From positions 1 through 64,000 of the forward strand of contig JBCCQH010000011.1 of NCBI GenBank assembly GCA_039024435.1: a stretch of 64,000 bases of DNA, written 5' to 3'. Below the pieces are notes generated by a model that was not told where the DNA came from, ran no database searches, and worked only from the letters and a program-made list of their open reading frames with translations. The position numbers were made by a program, and so were the translations under genes. This DNA is from JBCCQH01 sp039024435 (lineage in GTDB: Bacteria > Bacteroidota > Bacteroidia > J057 > JADKCL01). Shown here one piece after another: positions 16,905 through 24,137 of this stretch (positions are counted from its first letter, which is position 1; each line of letters opens with the position of its first letter).

Positions 16905-17559
16905 AGTCGTACTTAAATATTAGGTTACAGTGATTGTTTAAATAAAGGTTATCAATAGCTACGTAAGGCTTGTTTATAACCTGCGACAAAGGTATAAAAT
17001 TTTTGTCATTAGTTGCAAGCAATAAGGCCTTGTAGATCATCTCACTGCAATACATTTTATTGTCGGTCTCCATGTCAAAATCGGTATCAAATTCGACCCC
17101 GGCGGCATAGTAACGATCCATGATGCGCATGAAGTCCGCCATTTCCTCGGGCGCGAGATCGTAGCGGAATATCCCAAACTTAAAAACCGCCGCCGGATGG
17201 CAGTAAAGGGAGATCGGATCAAGCTTCATTTTGTTGCTGGCGTTTTCCTCCCCGCCCGTAGCGTGGTAGACGTGCGCCTTTCCGTTGACCATTTTGATGA
17301 TGCCGCTGTGGGAATATTGGGGGTCATCGGTGGAAAAAGACAGGATGGCATCGCTGACAAATCCTTTGCTATGGCGCAAGATCAGGTCTCCGTCCTTCAG
17401 GATGCTTTGATCGAGGCCCGCCCCTTGCCATTTGGTTTGGTGCCGTTCGCTCAACCATTTGGGATAGGGATTGAAGTCCACGTGTTTGATCGTGTACCCC
17501 ACAAAGGTCAAGAAAATGATGGAAAAAAGGCCTTGACGGACCCGGTCATTTACAGTCAT
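16897..17559 (-). CDS. YiiX/YebB-like permuted NlpC/P60 (papain-like) cysteine hydrolase
   Basis: A 220-residue protein with an N-terminal membrane/signal segment (residues ~9-22) and the marks of the permuted NlpC/P60 YiiX group: KDGDLILRHS, then YSHSGII with the catalytic His, and MYCSEMIYKAL with the catalytic Cys. These enzymes act on amide or ester bonds in the cell envelope; the substrate is not known. The ATG at 17559 is preferred over the longer frame (to 17610) because a consensus -7 element, TACATTTG at 17574-17567, lies 7 nt before it, which implies leaderless transcription. Confidence 0.78.
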   Translation of the reverse strand: MTVNDRVRQGLFSIIFLTFVGYTIKHVDFNPYPKWLSERHQTKWQGAGLDQSILKDGDLILRHSKGFVSDAILSFSTDDPQYSHSGIIKMVNGKAHVYHATGGEENASNKMKLDPISLYCHPAAVFKFGIFRYDLAPEEMADFMRIMDRYYAAGVEFDTDFDMETDNKMYCSEMIYKALLLATNDKNFIPLSQVINKPYVAIDNLYLNNHCNLIFKYDYD

Positions 17560-17566
17560 AGCGCTG

Positions 17567-17574
17567 CAAATGTA
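17567..17574 (-). promoter_or_regulatory. Consensus -7 element (TACATTTG), probable leaderless promoter
   Basis: Exact TAnnTTTG on the minus strand. Only seven bases separate it from the ATG at 17559, so transcription would begin at or next to the start codon of the YiiX-like gene. Confidence 0.6.
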
Positions 17575-17613
17575 GCAAATTCGTCCTGGAAATACACTTG
17601 GGGCGACCACAAC

Positions 17614-17642
17614 AAAAAACGGAACGGCCTGCAGCCGTTCCG
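17614..17642 (-). terminator. Rho-independent terminator
   Basis: cggaacggc (17620-17628) pairs with gccgttccg (17634-17642), a 9-bp stem with 5-nt loop. On the minus strand it is followed by TTTTTT. It ends the transcript of the small Cys-rich gene at 17703-17900. Confidence 0.85.
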
Positions 17643-17702
17643 GTAGTCAAAACACAATACATGAATTCGGATCAAATGGATCGTTTTGGGAGGCAGCCGC
17701 AA

Positions 17703-17900
17703 TTATGCCGCGAGGCCCGCCTCCGCCTGCACCTGCTCAAGCGCTTCAAAATATTCCGGGCCGTAACCCAACTCATCATCGCCGGCCGCGAAATCTTCGC
17801 GTTCCGGAACCGTACCCATGCAAATGTCGCATTCACATCCAGGGGCCAGGAGGTACTGATTGGCGCAGGTGCAGAAAGAGGCAGTCTTGATCGTATTCAT
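17703..17900 (-). CDS. Small Cys-rich (CxC...CxxC) protein, paralogue 1
   Basis: A 65-residue protein, start ATG at 17900 chosen by alignment with its paralogue at 22042-22257. Both begin MN(T/S)I and share C-x-C-x-N-Q-x-L-L, then C-x-x-C-M-G-x-V; here the cysteines are C10, C12, C24 and C27 (plus C22). The pattern looks like a small zinc-binding knuckle. The C-terminal half is acidic (DDELGYGPEYFEALEQV). There is no signal peptide. A 19-bp palindrome (17949-17967) and a -7-like element (17932-17939) lie upstream at the same spacing as at the paralogue, and a strong terminator follows, so this is a single-gene unit. I do not recognise the family. Confidence 0.75.
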   Translation of the reverse strand: MNTIKTASFCTCANQYLLAPGCECDICMGTVPEREDFAAGDDELGYGPEYFEALEQVQAEAGLAA

Positions 17901-17931
17901 TGCGGTGTGTATTGCTTTGTGCTTGACAATA

Positions 17932-17967
17932 CAAGGATAGCGGTGGGTTTTGACATCTCGTGTCAAA
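17932..17967 (-). promoter_or_regulatory. Palindromic operator TTTGACATCTCGTGTCAAA plus -7-like element
   Basis: Positions 17949-17967 form an inverted repeat, seven of eight arm positions paired around a 3-bp centre. Nine bases downstream (minus strand) is TATCCTTG (17939-17932), one mismatch from TAnnTTTG. The same layout occurs at 22283-22318. The palindrome covers the place where the -33 element would sit, so a regulator binding it would directly affect RNA polymerase. Confidence 0.65.
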
Positions 17968-18176
17968 GTAAACGGTAAAGATTCTTTTTTTTTGCCCGGA
18001 ATCTTGCGCGCCTACCGGCGTATTTTCTCAAGCCTTGGGACCTAAATGGAGCAATTGTGCTGGCAAATAAAACCACTTCTGCTTAACCCAAGTCGAACCT
18101 GGGCATCGCAGTGGCAATAAATAATCAGCCGCAAGCGTCCAGTAGCAGCCCTCAGCGGATTGGGTAAATCGGCTCG

Positions 18177-18205
18177 AAAACAAAGGCTTCCTCGCGGAAG
18201 CCTTT
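18177..18205 (-). terminator. Rho-independent terminator
   Basis: aaaggcttcc (18182-18191) pairs perfectly with ggaagccttt (18196-18205) around a 4-nt loop; on the minus strand the stem is followed by GTTTT. No protein gene ends nearby, which points to an RNA transcript. Confidence 0.65.
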
Positions 18206-18325
18206 GGCTGAATACAGAACCATGAATTGATTGTGAGGTTGTGGCCGGAGAATCCGGCCCGTTGATTGATTGTTTTTCAAAGGGAAATTGCCCGGATCGC
18301 TCTGATCCTTTGTGAGCAACTGGGG
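18178..18325 (-). ncRNA. Candidate small RNA downstream of a third palindrome
   Basis: This minus-strand stretch of about 150 nt has a palindrome-type promoter before it (18342-18360) and a terminator at its end. Inside, ggccgga (18243-18249) pairs with tccggcc (18253-18259). No convincing protein is encoded: the longest ATG frame gives only 23 residues and runs through the terminator hairpin. An RNA gene is therefore the simplest reading, but a decayed third copy of the Cys-rich gene cannot be excluded. Confidence 0.4.
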
Positions 18326-18360
18326 CAATATCGGGAGGCAGTTTGACACCCTGTGTCAGG
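18325..18360 (-). promoter_or_regulatory. Third palindromic operator (TTTGACACCCTGTGTCAGG) with weak -7-like element
   Basis: Positions 18342-18360 match the other two palindromes in both TGACAC/GTGTCA half-sites. Nine bases beyond it on the minus strand is GATATTGC (18332-18325), a poor -7 match but at the same spacing as the two coding copies. Confidence 0.5.
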
Positions 18361-18383
18361 TGGCGGTTCCATATTTCATCCAC

Positions 18384-18825
18384 TTCGTTCTACTTTTTCT
18401 GATTTGCATTTCTGCCCAATCTTCCTCACCTGTGTCTTCGCGACGCGCGACAAAGGAGCAAAGAGGAGATCAGGAGGAATACGCAGTGATCTTGAGCGGG
18501 GCTGCTTTTCCGGCTCAATGCGGCACCGCCCAAGATCGCTACTTGGCCATCGCGATCTCCTCACGGTGCCCTAGCGCGTTGGCGAAGACGGATTGGTGTT
18601 TTTTTACCTGACAAAGTAGAATTAGAGGCGGTGTAAAATTGGTTTGTGAAATTTGCCAGCGCAGATTTTTTTGTCCATCGAAGCTCGTTTTGGAGTCGAT
18701 GACGAGAGGCGAGTGGATCGGGTCGGGCAGGGTGCTTGGGAGGGGGGAAGATTCAGGTCCGGCGGCGAGTTGGCGAAGCGAAATAATCGGCTATTTTTAG
18801 GGCAACAATTGCAAATCATTCCGTT
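18384..18825. other. 442-bp region without a supported gene
   Basis: Short frames on both strands lack protein-like composition. The region contains a partial copy of the dispersed palindromic repeat at 18624-18698 and leads into the lipoprotein gene at 18826. Confidence 0.6.
18624..18698 (-). repeat. Partial copy (A) of the ~160-bp palindromic repeat
   Basis: The bases from agaggcggtgtaaaattgg through ttttggagtc align with the reverse complement of the right ends of the copies at 23971-24132 and 36447-36610, including the shared segment gatttttttgtccatcgaag. The other half of the element is missing here. Confidence 0.7.
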
Positions 18826-19947
18826 ATGAACTTTCTACCTTCTTTCCTGCTGGCCCTGGCGCTGGTATTTGCCGCTGGTTGCGGGAACGATCCCCAGAAA
18901 AACCCCACGGCCACGGCAACCGCATTTCTCGAAGCCCTGCAATTCGGGGACTACGAAAAAGCCAAAGGGTTCTGCTCACCGGGCACCCAAGACAATTTGG
19001 GAATGTTCCAACTGGCCTCCGGCCTCGGCAACAATCCTTTCAGCGAAGACTTTAAAATCCTCCGGGAGGAAATTTCCAGCGATGGCGGCTACGCCAAAGT
19101 CTTTTATGTCCAGGGGGATGAATCTCAAGAAAAGTACGTCCGGCTGCGCAACAATGACAAGCAATGGGAAGTCCTCGCCAATAAAACCGACTTGAGCCTA
19201 GACGACGATGAGGACACCGGTGGACTTTTGGATTCTGACGAAGACGTAACCGATATCGACCACTCCCGTGCCCAGCGTACCCTGCGCGAAGGCAAATCCG
19301 CCCGCCAAATTGCCGAAGGCTTCCTGACCGCGATGATGTTTGGGGATTACGAAAAGGCCAAACGCTTCGCTTCCAGATCTTCGGGATCGGCGATCGATAT
19401 GCAGAGTGGCATCGGCAGGAGCAGTCTGGAGGATTTTGAGGTCGACCGAGTGGAAGAAAACGACGAATTCGCGACGGCTTACTACACCGAAAAGGGAGAA
19501 ACCGCCCAAAAAGAGCTGAAAATGAGCCGCGATGAGCTTGGTAATTGGCAGGTCATCATGAGCAAAAACGATGACAACGGCAGTGATACCGACTTCGATT
19601 TTGACTTGGAAGATGAGGCGGAAGAACAAACGCACGCCGAGGCGAACGAAAGACTGCGCGCCGGAAAAACCCCCAAACAGATCGCCACCAACTTCCTGGA
19701 TGCGATGAGCCGCCGCGATTTCACTACCGCCAAACGCTACGCTTCCAAGTCCTCGGAAACTGCCATCGATATGCAGGACAACAGCGGCAATTCCAGCATC
19801 AATGGATTTGAGATTATCCGCAGCCGCACCACGGGGGACGAGGCAAGGGTTACTTACATTGAGCGGGACCAATCCCGGGAGCAGGAGTTGAAATTGAAGA
19901 AAGATCCGTTGGGCAACTGGCAAGTGATCATGAGCAAGGACAACTGA
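18826..19947 (+). CDS. Lipoprotein with three tandem DUF4878/NTF2-like domains
   Basis: A 373-residue lipoprotein (lipobox VFAAGC). Three repeats of ~95 residues lie at ~25-123, ~149-250 and ~280-373. Each has a helix like AEGFLTAMMFGDYEKAKRFAS, a middle strand region, and ends with a 'LGNWQVIMSKND'-type strand; repeats 2 and 3 are much closer to each other than to repeat 1. Acidic linkers (DDDEDTGGLLDSDED; DFDFDLEDEAEEQ) separate the domains. The next gene (20068) has four such repeats. The array looks built by internal duplication. Expected location is the periplasmic face of a membrane; ligand unknown. Confidence 0.82.
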   Translation: MNFLPSFLLALALVFAAGCGNDPQKNPTATATAFLEALQFGDYEKAKGFCSPGTQDNLGMFQLASGLGNNPFSEDFKILREEISSDGGYAKVFYVQGDESQEKYVRLRNNDKQWEVLANKTDLSLDDDEDTGGLLDSDEDVTDIDHSRAQRTLREGKSARQIAEGFLTAMMFGDYEKAKRFASRSSGSAIDMQSGIGRSSLEDFEVDRVEENDEFATAYYTEKGETAQKELKMSRDELGNWQVIMSKNDDNGSDTDFDFDLEDEAEEQTHAEANERLRAGKTPKQIATNFLDAMSRRDFTTAKRYASKSSETAIDMQDNSGNSSINGFEIIRSRTTGDEARVTYIERDQSREQELKLKKDPLGNWQVIMSKDN

Positions 19948-20067
19948 CCGATCACGCACGAGTGGACCAAGCACAAAATATGCGGAGAATCCCGAGCACA
20001 GCGCATGAAAAAACAGAATTTGCGTTAAATTGCCCGTACTTAATCATTTACAAACGACAATCACGAC

Positions 20068-21540
20068 ATGAAAAAATCGCTATTTATCCTGCTGGTCGCC
20101 ATTGCTGGGGGAACGATCATAAGTGCTTACGGCGGGCAGGCCGACGAGGGCGAGCCGACCAAAGTCGCCGAGGCATTTCTGAAGGCCATGCAGAAACAAA
20201 AATTCAAAAAGGCCCGCGCGCTTTGCGCCCGCAGTTCGCACGAGACCTTTGATAACTACGTGAACAATTTGAACCCGGAAAACCCGTATCCCTACGGTGC
20301 GCCTTACGAAATCGGGAACGAAAAAATCCTGGAAGATCTCGATATGGCACGGGTCTATTACCAGCAAGAAGGAACAAGAAAAATCATCACCCTGAACCTA
20401 AATGAGGGGCAATGGGAAGTGGATTTCGACAAATTGCAGATGCCCAGTTTTGCGGGAATTGACGAGGATTCCGAAGAAATCGCCGAGACGCCCTCCCAGC
20501 ACGCGCAGCGACACCGGGCCATGCGCGAAGGACGGGCCCCCGAGCAGATAGCGCGCGCTTTCCTCGATGCCATGATACGGACGGACTACGCCACCGCCAA
20601 GATTTACGCCTCCAAGTCTTCTGAATCCGCCCTTGACTTGACGGCGACCAATCCCGAGCCGACCCTGACTGGTTATCGGATCACCCAAGTCAGGGTAGAC
20701 GAGCCCAGAGCAACGATTTTCTACATTGAAGACGGCGAGACGGCAGAGAAAGAGCTGGCTCTGGAACAGGATGACTTGGGCAACTGGGAAGTATTTTTCA
20801 CCAAAGAAGGTTCCACCGAAACGCCCCTTTCCGATGAAGCGCAGGAGCAAAAAAATGCCGATGAATACCGCGAATACCGGGAAGGCCTTTCTGCCGAAAC
20901 AACAGCGGCCAATTTCTTGGGGGCCATTGCCCGTTCGGATTTCGAAACCGCCCAGCGCTATGCCTCTTATTCTTCACAGATGCCGATTCTAATGCTCGGA
21001 GCGGCCGAAGAAAATAGCATGAGCGGAGCCCGCCTCCAGCGGGTCGAAGTCAACGGTGACAAAGCGGTGGCATATTATCTTGAGGGGGAGGAAACGGTTG
21101 AGAAAGAACTCAAGTTGAACCGGGATCCCAATGGACTCTGGCAGGTGATTATGACCAAAGACGAAGGGGCCGCTGATGCGGTGACCAACCCAGCGGAACA
21201 AAAGCAGCGTCACGCGGACAAGAACGTTGCAGTGCGCCGCGACCGCAGCGCCGAAGAAATCGGAACGGCATTCTTGAGTGCATTTGCCGAAAACGACTTT
21301 GCCCTCGCCAAGCAATACGCCTCCTACGAGTCCCAAACGAGCATCGATATGCTGGAAATGAGTGAGAGCAATCCCCTAAAAAGCGCAAGGATTTCGCGGG
21401 TAGTGGAAAATGGAGAGACCGCAACCCTCTATTACCGGGAATTTCTCGATTCCACGGAAAAAACCCTCAGCATGAACCGCGATCCCAATGGATTCTGGCA
21501 AGTAATCCTGAACAAGGATTCCGAGGGCAATATTGATTAG
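20068..21540 (+). CDS. Exported protein with four tandem DUF4878/NTF2-like domains, lipobox Cys replaced by Tyr
   Basis: A 490-residue relative of the preceding protein, with four ~95-residue repeats at ~29-130, ~150-262, ~273-377 and ~390-487, each closing on a 'GNWEVFFTK'/'GLWQVIMTK'-type strand. The N-terminus is lipoprotein-like but reads IISAYGGQADEG where the relatives have ACGG or AGCG; the codon is TAC, one base from TGC. As written it cannot be lipidated at this position and would be a soluble or signal-anchored protein. It follows the three-domain gene by 120 nt on the same strand. Confidence 0.82.
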   Translation: MKKSLFILLVAIAGGTIISAYGGQADEGEPTKVAEAFLKAMQKQKFKKARALCARSSHETFDNYVNNLNPENPYPYGAPYEIGNEKILEDLDMARVYYQQEGTRKIITLNLNEGQWEVDFDKLQMPSFAGIDEDSEEIAETPSQHAQRHRAMREGRAPEQIARAFLDAMIRTDYATAKIYASKSSESALDLTATNPEPTLTGYRITQVRVDEPRATIFYIEDGETAEKELALEQDDLGNWEVFFTKEGSTETPLSDEAQEQKNADEYREYREGLSAETTAANFLGAIARSDFETAQRYASYSSQMPILMLGAAEENSMSGARLQRVEVNGDKAVAYYLEGEETVEKELKLNRDPNGLWQVIMTKDEGAADAVTNPAEQKQRHADKNVAVRRDRSAEEIGTAFLSAFAENDFALAKQYASYESQTSIDMLEMSESNPLKSARISRVVENGETATLYYREFLDSTEKTLSMNRDPNGFWQVILNKDSEGNID

Positions 21541-22041
21541 TGCGCTTCAAGGTTCGATTTTCGTTTGCCCGGAAGCGACTTTGCCCGCAATCACAATTCC
21601 ATTTATTGGGGGCCGTAGCGCGCGCGGTCTCGCGCGCTACGGCTATAATTTCTTGATGCCGGATGCGGAGGAAGAAATCCAGTCTGGGCCGGAAGGATGG
21701 AAGTGGACAATTCCCCAAAACGAAGGTGCCTGGTGCAATTTACCGCAATACCACCGGTGGGCGAAGACCCGGAAGCACCCGTCGTGGGTCCGCCCGGCAG
21801 GCATGATGCCGGACGCATACCGGGCATTGAAAATCAAAGCGAGAAAACGACTTGTCCATCATCCCAAAAATCCCGAACCATCGGAGAAAATTGAGATGTG
21901 TCCCTACCTACCCCAAAAAGTAATCAGGGGCACCTGGCGGCGCCCCTGGGATCATTGCTGCTATTTAAGATGGGCTAAAATGAGATGGGAAAAAACTGCT
22001 AGGATCTACATAGTAGATATATTTCTATTCTTGCACAGCGA
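21541..22041. other. 501-bp intergenic region
   Basis: No supported gene. The clearest structure is the long hairpin at 21612-21643; a weaker one (aggggc ... gcccct) lies near 21925-21950. Short frames in this stretch are dominated by Arg, Pro and Ser. Confidence 0.55.
21612..21643. other. 13-bp perfect GC-rich hairpin
   Basis: gccgtagcgcgcg (21612-21624) pairs base for base with cgcgcgctacggc (21631-21643), loop of six. No T-run follows on either strand. It lies 72 nt after the four-domain gene and may stabilise its mRNA 3' end. Confidence 0.55.
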
Positions 22042-22257
22042 TTAAGCTGCGTACTCGATGTCTTCGTAATAAGTTTCCAGCTCTTCAAAGTAGAGCTCAT
22101 CAAAAGGATCGCGGCTCACCATTTCCGGAAGCTCCGGCTCCGTACTGGAATCGGTAACCAAACCCATGCACAACTCACAGGTAGCACCGACATTGAGCAG
22201 GTGCTGGTTGGGGCAAGTGCAAGCGTGGACCTGGGTGTTGAAAATGATGCTGTTCAT
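22042..22257 (-). CDS. Small Cys-rich (CxC...CxxC) protein, paralogue 2
   Basis: A 71-residue protein, start ATG at 22257. It shares with the 17703-17900 product the core C-x-C-x-N-Q-x-L-L...C-x-x-C-M-G-x-V (here C13, C15, C27, C30) and an acidic, aromatic C-terminal half (DELYFEELETYYEDIEYAA). No signal peptide. The upstream palindrome and -7-like element are placed exactly as in the paralogue. The two copies enclose the three- and four-domain DUF4878-like genes. Four cysteines in this arrangement could bind one zinc ion, but this is inference; I do not recognise the family. Confidence 0.75.
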   Translation of the reverse strand: MNSIIFNTQVHACTCPNQHLLNVGATCELCMGLVTDSSTEPELPEMVSRDPFDELYFEELETYYEDIEYAA

Positions 22258-22282
22258 AATTGTTTTCCTTTTGGTGACACTA

Positions 22283-22318
22283 CAAATATTCGGAGTGCTT
22301 TTGACACCTCGTGTCAAA
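22283..22318 (-). promoter_or_regulatory. Perfect palindromic operator TTTGACACCTCGTGTCAAA plus -7-like element
   Basis: Positions 22300-22318 are a perfect 8-3-8 inverted repeat. Nine bases on (minus strand) is AATATTTG (22290-22283), one mismatch from TAnnTTTG; the ATG is 25 nt further. An extra TGACAC half-site is at 22275-22280. Confidence 0.7.
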
Positions 22319-22626
22319 AACCACAACAATATTTTTTGCCTTTGCCTTTTTCATTGGTACGAATATACCATTTTTATTAGCGAATAAAAATAGCTTTGCG
22401 ATCATTTTGCAAACTTTTCTCTGCTCCCGGGCTTTCCCGTGCACCCAAAACCCACTTATCCGAACGGCAGATACTAATTTTATTGACGAAATACTTCCCG
22501 ACCAGCGATTTTTATTCGGAACTAAATCTTTCGCAACGAACTGATCTCGGAAAATGTGCAAATCTCGCCCCTCGGAAATAGAGTAATTTCCCTACATTTA
22601 AATAGTTGTCAGGAAGTAGCCACAAT

Positions 22627-23970
22627 ATGAATACCGAACCCAAGCGGCCCATTGCGATTGACCTCTTCGCCGGGGTTGGGGGGATGAGTTTGGGGTTTGA
22701 ACAGGCGGGTTTTGATATCATTGGTGCAGTGGAAATCGATCCGATTCACGCAGCCGCCCATCGGTACAACTTTCCCCATTGCATCGTTTTCCCCCATTCT
22801 GTACGGAACTTGAGCGGCGCCCAAATTCGGGAAGGTGCGGGAATTGGTGACCGGGAAGTCGATCTGGTGATTGGGGGAGCGCCTTGTCAGGGCTTCTCAC
22901 TCATGGGGCAGCGTGCCCTGGATGACCCCAGAAACGGCCTCGTCAAAGACTTCGTACGACTCGTCGCGGAATTGGACGCGGCCTACTTTGTATTCGAAAA
23001 CGTCAAAGGGCTGACCGTGGGGAAACACCGGCGCTTTCTGGGAGAAATCATCGAAGAATTCCAAAAAATCGGCTATAACGTGCTGACTGAGTGGAAAGTT
23101 CTAAACGCAGCGGACTACGGGGTGCCGCAGAACCGCCACCGGCTCATTTTAATGGGGGCCAAAAAGGGACGCCCCTTACCTGCCTATCCCAGTCCGATCA
23201 CCTCCCCGGCGAATCAACCGACAATTTCCGATCTGCCCCCCGGCCCCAACTGCTTTGCCGCCATCGGGGACCTGCCCGAAGCCGAACACTTTCCGGAACT
23301 ACTGGCCGGAGATGCGGTGCTCACCGACCAGTGGGCCATCCCGAGCGACTACGCCCGGGAGATGAAATGCCAAACGCGCCGGGATTGGCACCTGGGCTAC
23401 CGGCGCAATTTTGACCGAGCCTGGCTGACGGCCAGCGCCCGGACCAAGCACACGGCAATTTCGCGGGAGCGATTTCGCAATACCCCACCCGGAGAAGTCG
23501 AGCCGATCTCCCGCTTCTTTAAGCTCAACCGCACCGGCATAAGCAATACCTTGCGGGCCGGAACGGACTCCTCTCGGGGAGCATTTACCAGTCCCCGTCC
23601 CATTCATTACGCGGCGGCGCGCTGCATTACTGTGCGGGAAATGGCCCGACTGCACGGATTTCCCGATTGGTTCCGCTTCCACGTAACGAAATGGCACGGC
23701 GCCCGCCAGATCGGCAATGCAGTTCCCCCTCCCCTCGCCCGGGCGGTCGGGAGTGCCATCCTGGCCGCGATCGGCACCGATCTCTCCCCCCCCGAAACCG
23801 TAGTCGAGTTGGGAGACTCGGCCTGGCTGAGATTGAACATGGCCCAGGCAGCCAAATTTTTCGGCATCGAAGTGCCCATCGCCAAGCGCAACCGGAAAAG
23901 CGGGGCCAAAAAACGCAAACAATCGGAAATCAAAGCGCCCATCCAAGGCGTTCTCTTTCCAGAAAACTGA
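22627..23970 (+). CDS. DNA (cytosine-5-)-methyltransferase
   Basis: A 447-residue C5 methyltransferase. Motif I is DLFAGVGGMSLGFEQAG (SAM binding), motif IV is GGAPCQGF with the catalytic Cys87, motif VI is FENVKGL, motif VIII is QNRHRLI, and motif X is QIGNAVPPPLA. The target-recognition region lies between VIII and X (~residues 190-330). A basic C-terminal extension (AKRNRKSGAKKRKQSE) is unusual. ATG at 22627 is preferred to the TTG at 22606. A near-consensus -7 (TACATTTA) lies about 30 nt upstream. With the following nuclease gene it forms a type II restriction-modification pair. Confidence 0.93.
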   Translation: MNTEPKRPIAIDLFAGVGGMSLGFEQAGFDIIGAVEIDPIHAAAHRYNFPHCIVFPHSVRNLSGAQIREGAGIGDREVDLVIGGAPCQGFSLMGQRALDDPRNGLVKDFVRLVAELDAAYFVFENVKGLTVGKHRRFLGEIIEEFQKIGYNVLTEWKVLNAADYGVPQNRHRLILMGAKKGRPLPAYPSPITSPANQPTISDLPPGPNCFAAIGDLPEAEHFPELLAGDAVLTDQWAIPSDYAREMKCQTRRDWHLGYRRNFDRAWLTASARTKHTAISRERFRNTPPGEVEPISRFFKLNRTGISNTLRAGTDSSRGAFTSPRPIHYAAARCITVREMARLHGFPDWFRFHVTKWHGARQIGNAVPPPLARAVGSAILAAIGTDLSPPETVVELGDSAWLRLNMAQAAKFFGIEVPIAKRNRKSGAKKRKQSEIKAPIQGVLFPEN

Positions 23971-24132
23971 GAGGCTATTTAAATTTAATCCTGAAATTTT
24001 GTTATGGCAGCTTTTTCCGCCCCTCTTCAGCTATTTTGGAGTCCATAGCTCAGGCTATGGACTCCAAAATGAGCTTTGATGAACAAAAAAATCGGCGATA
24101 ACAAATTTCACAAATCAATTTTAAAACGCCTC
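23971..24132. repeat. Copy B of the ~160-bp palindromic (MITE-like) repeat
   Basis: The element begins gaggctatttaaatttaatc and ends, as an imperfect inverted copy, attttaaaacgcctc. A perfect 17-bp hairpin sits at its centre (24033-24049 with 24054-24070, loop TCAG). It starts at the base after the methyltransferase stop and ends 5 bp before the nuclease start. It carries no gene. Confidence 0.75.
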
Positions 24133-24137
24133 TGAGC

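Noticed and set aside
18152..18383. Minus-strand frames of 65 and 113 codons
   Set aside because: One needs a GTG inside the palindrome and both run through the terminator hairpin; composition is not protein-like.
17703..22257. RiPP precursor peptides
   Set aside because: The two small Cys-rich proteins have cysteines near the N-terminus and no modifying enzyme, transporter or protease nearby.
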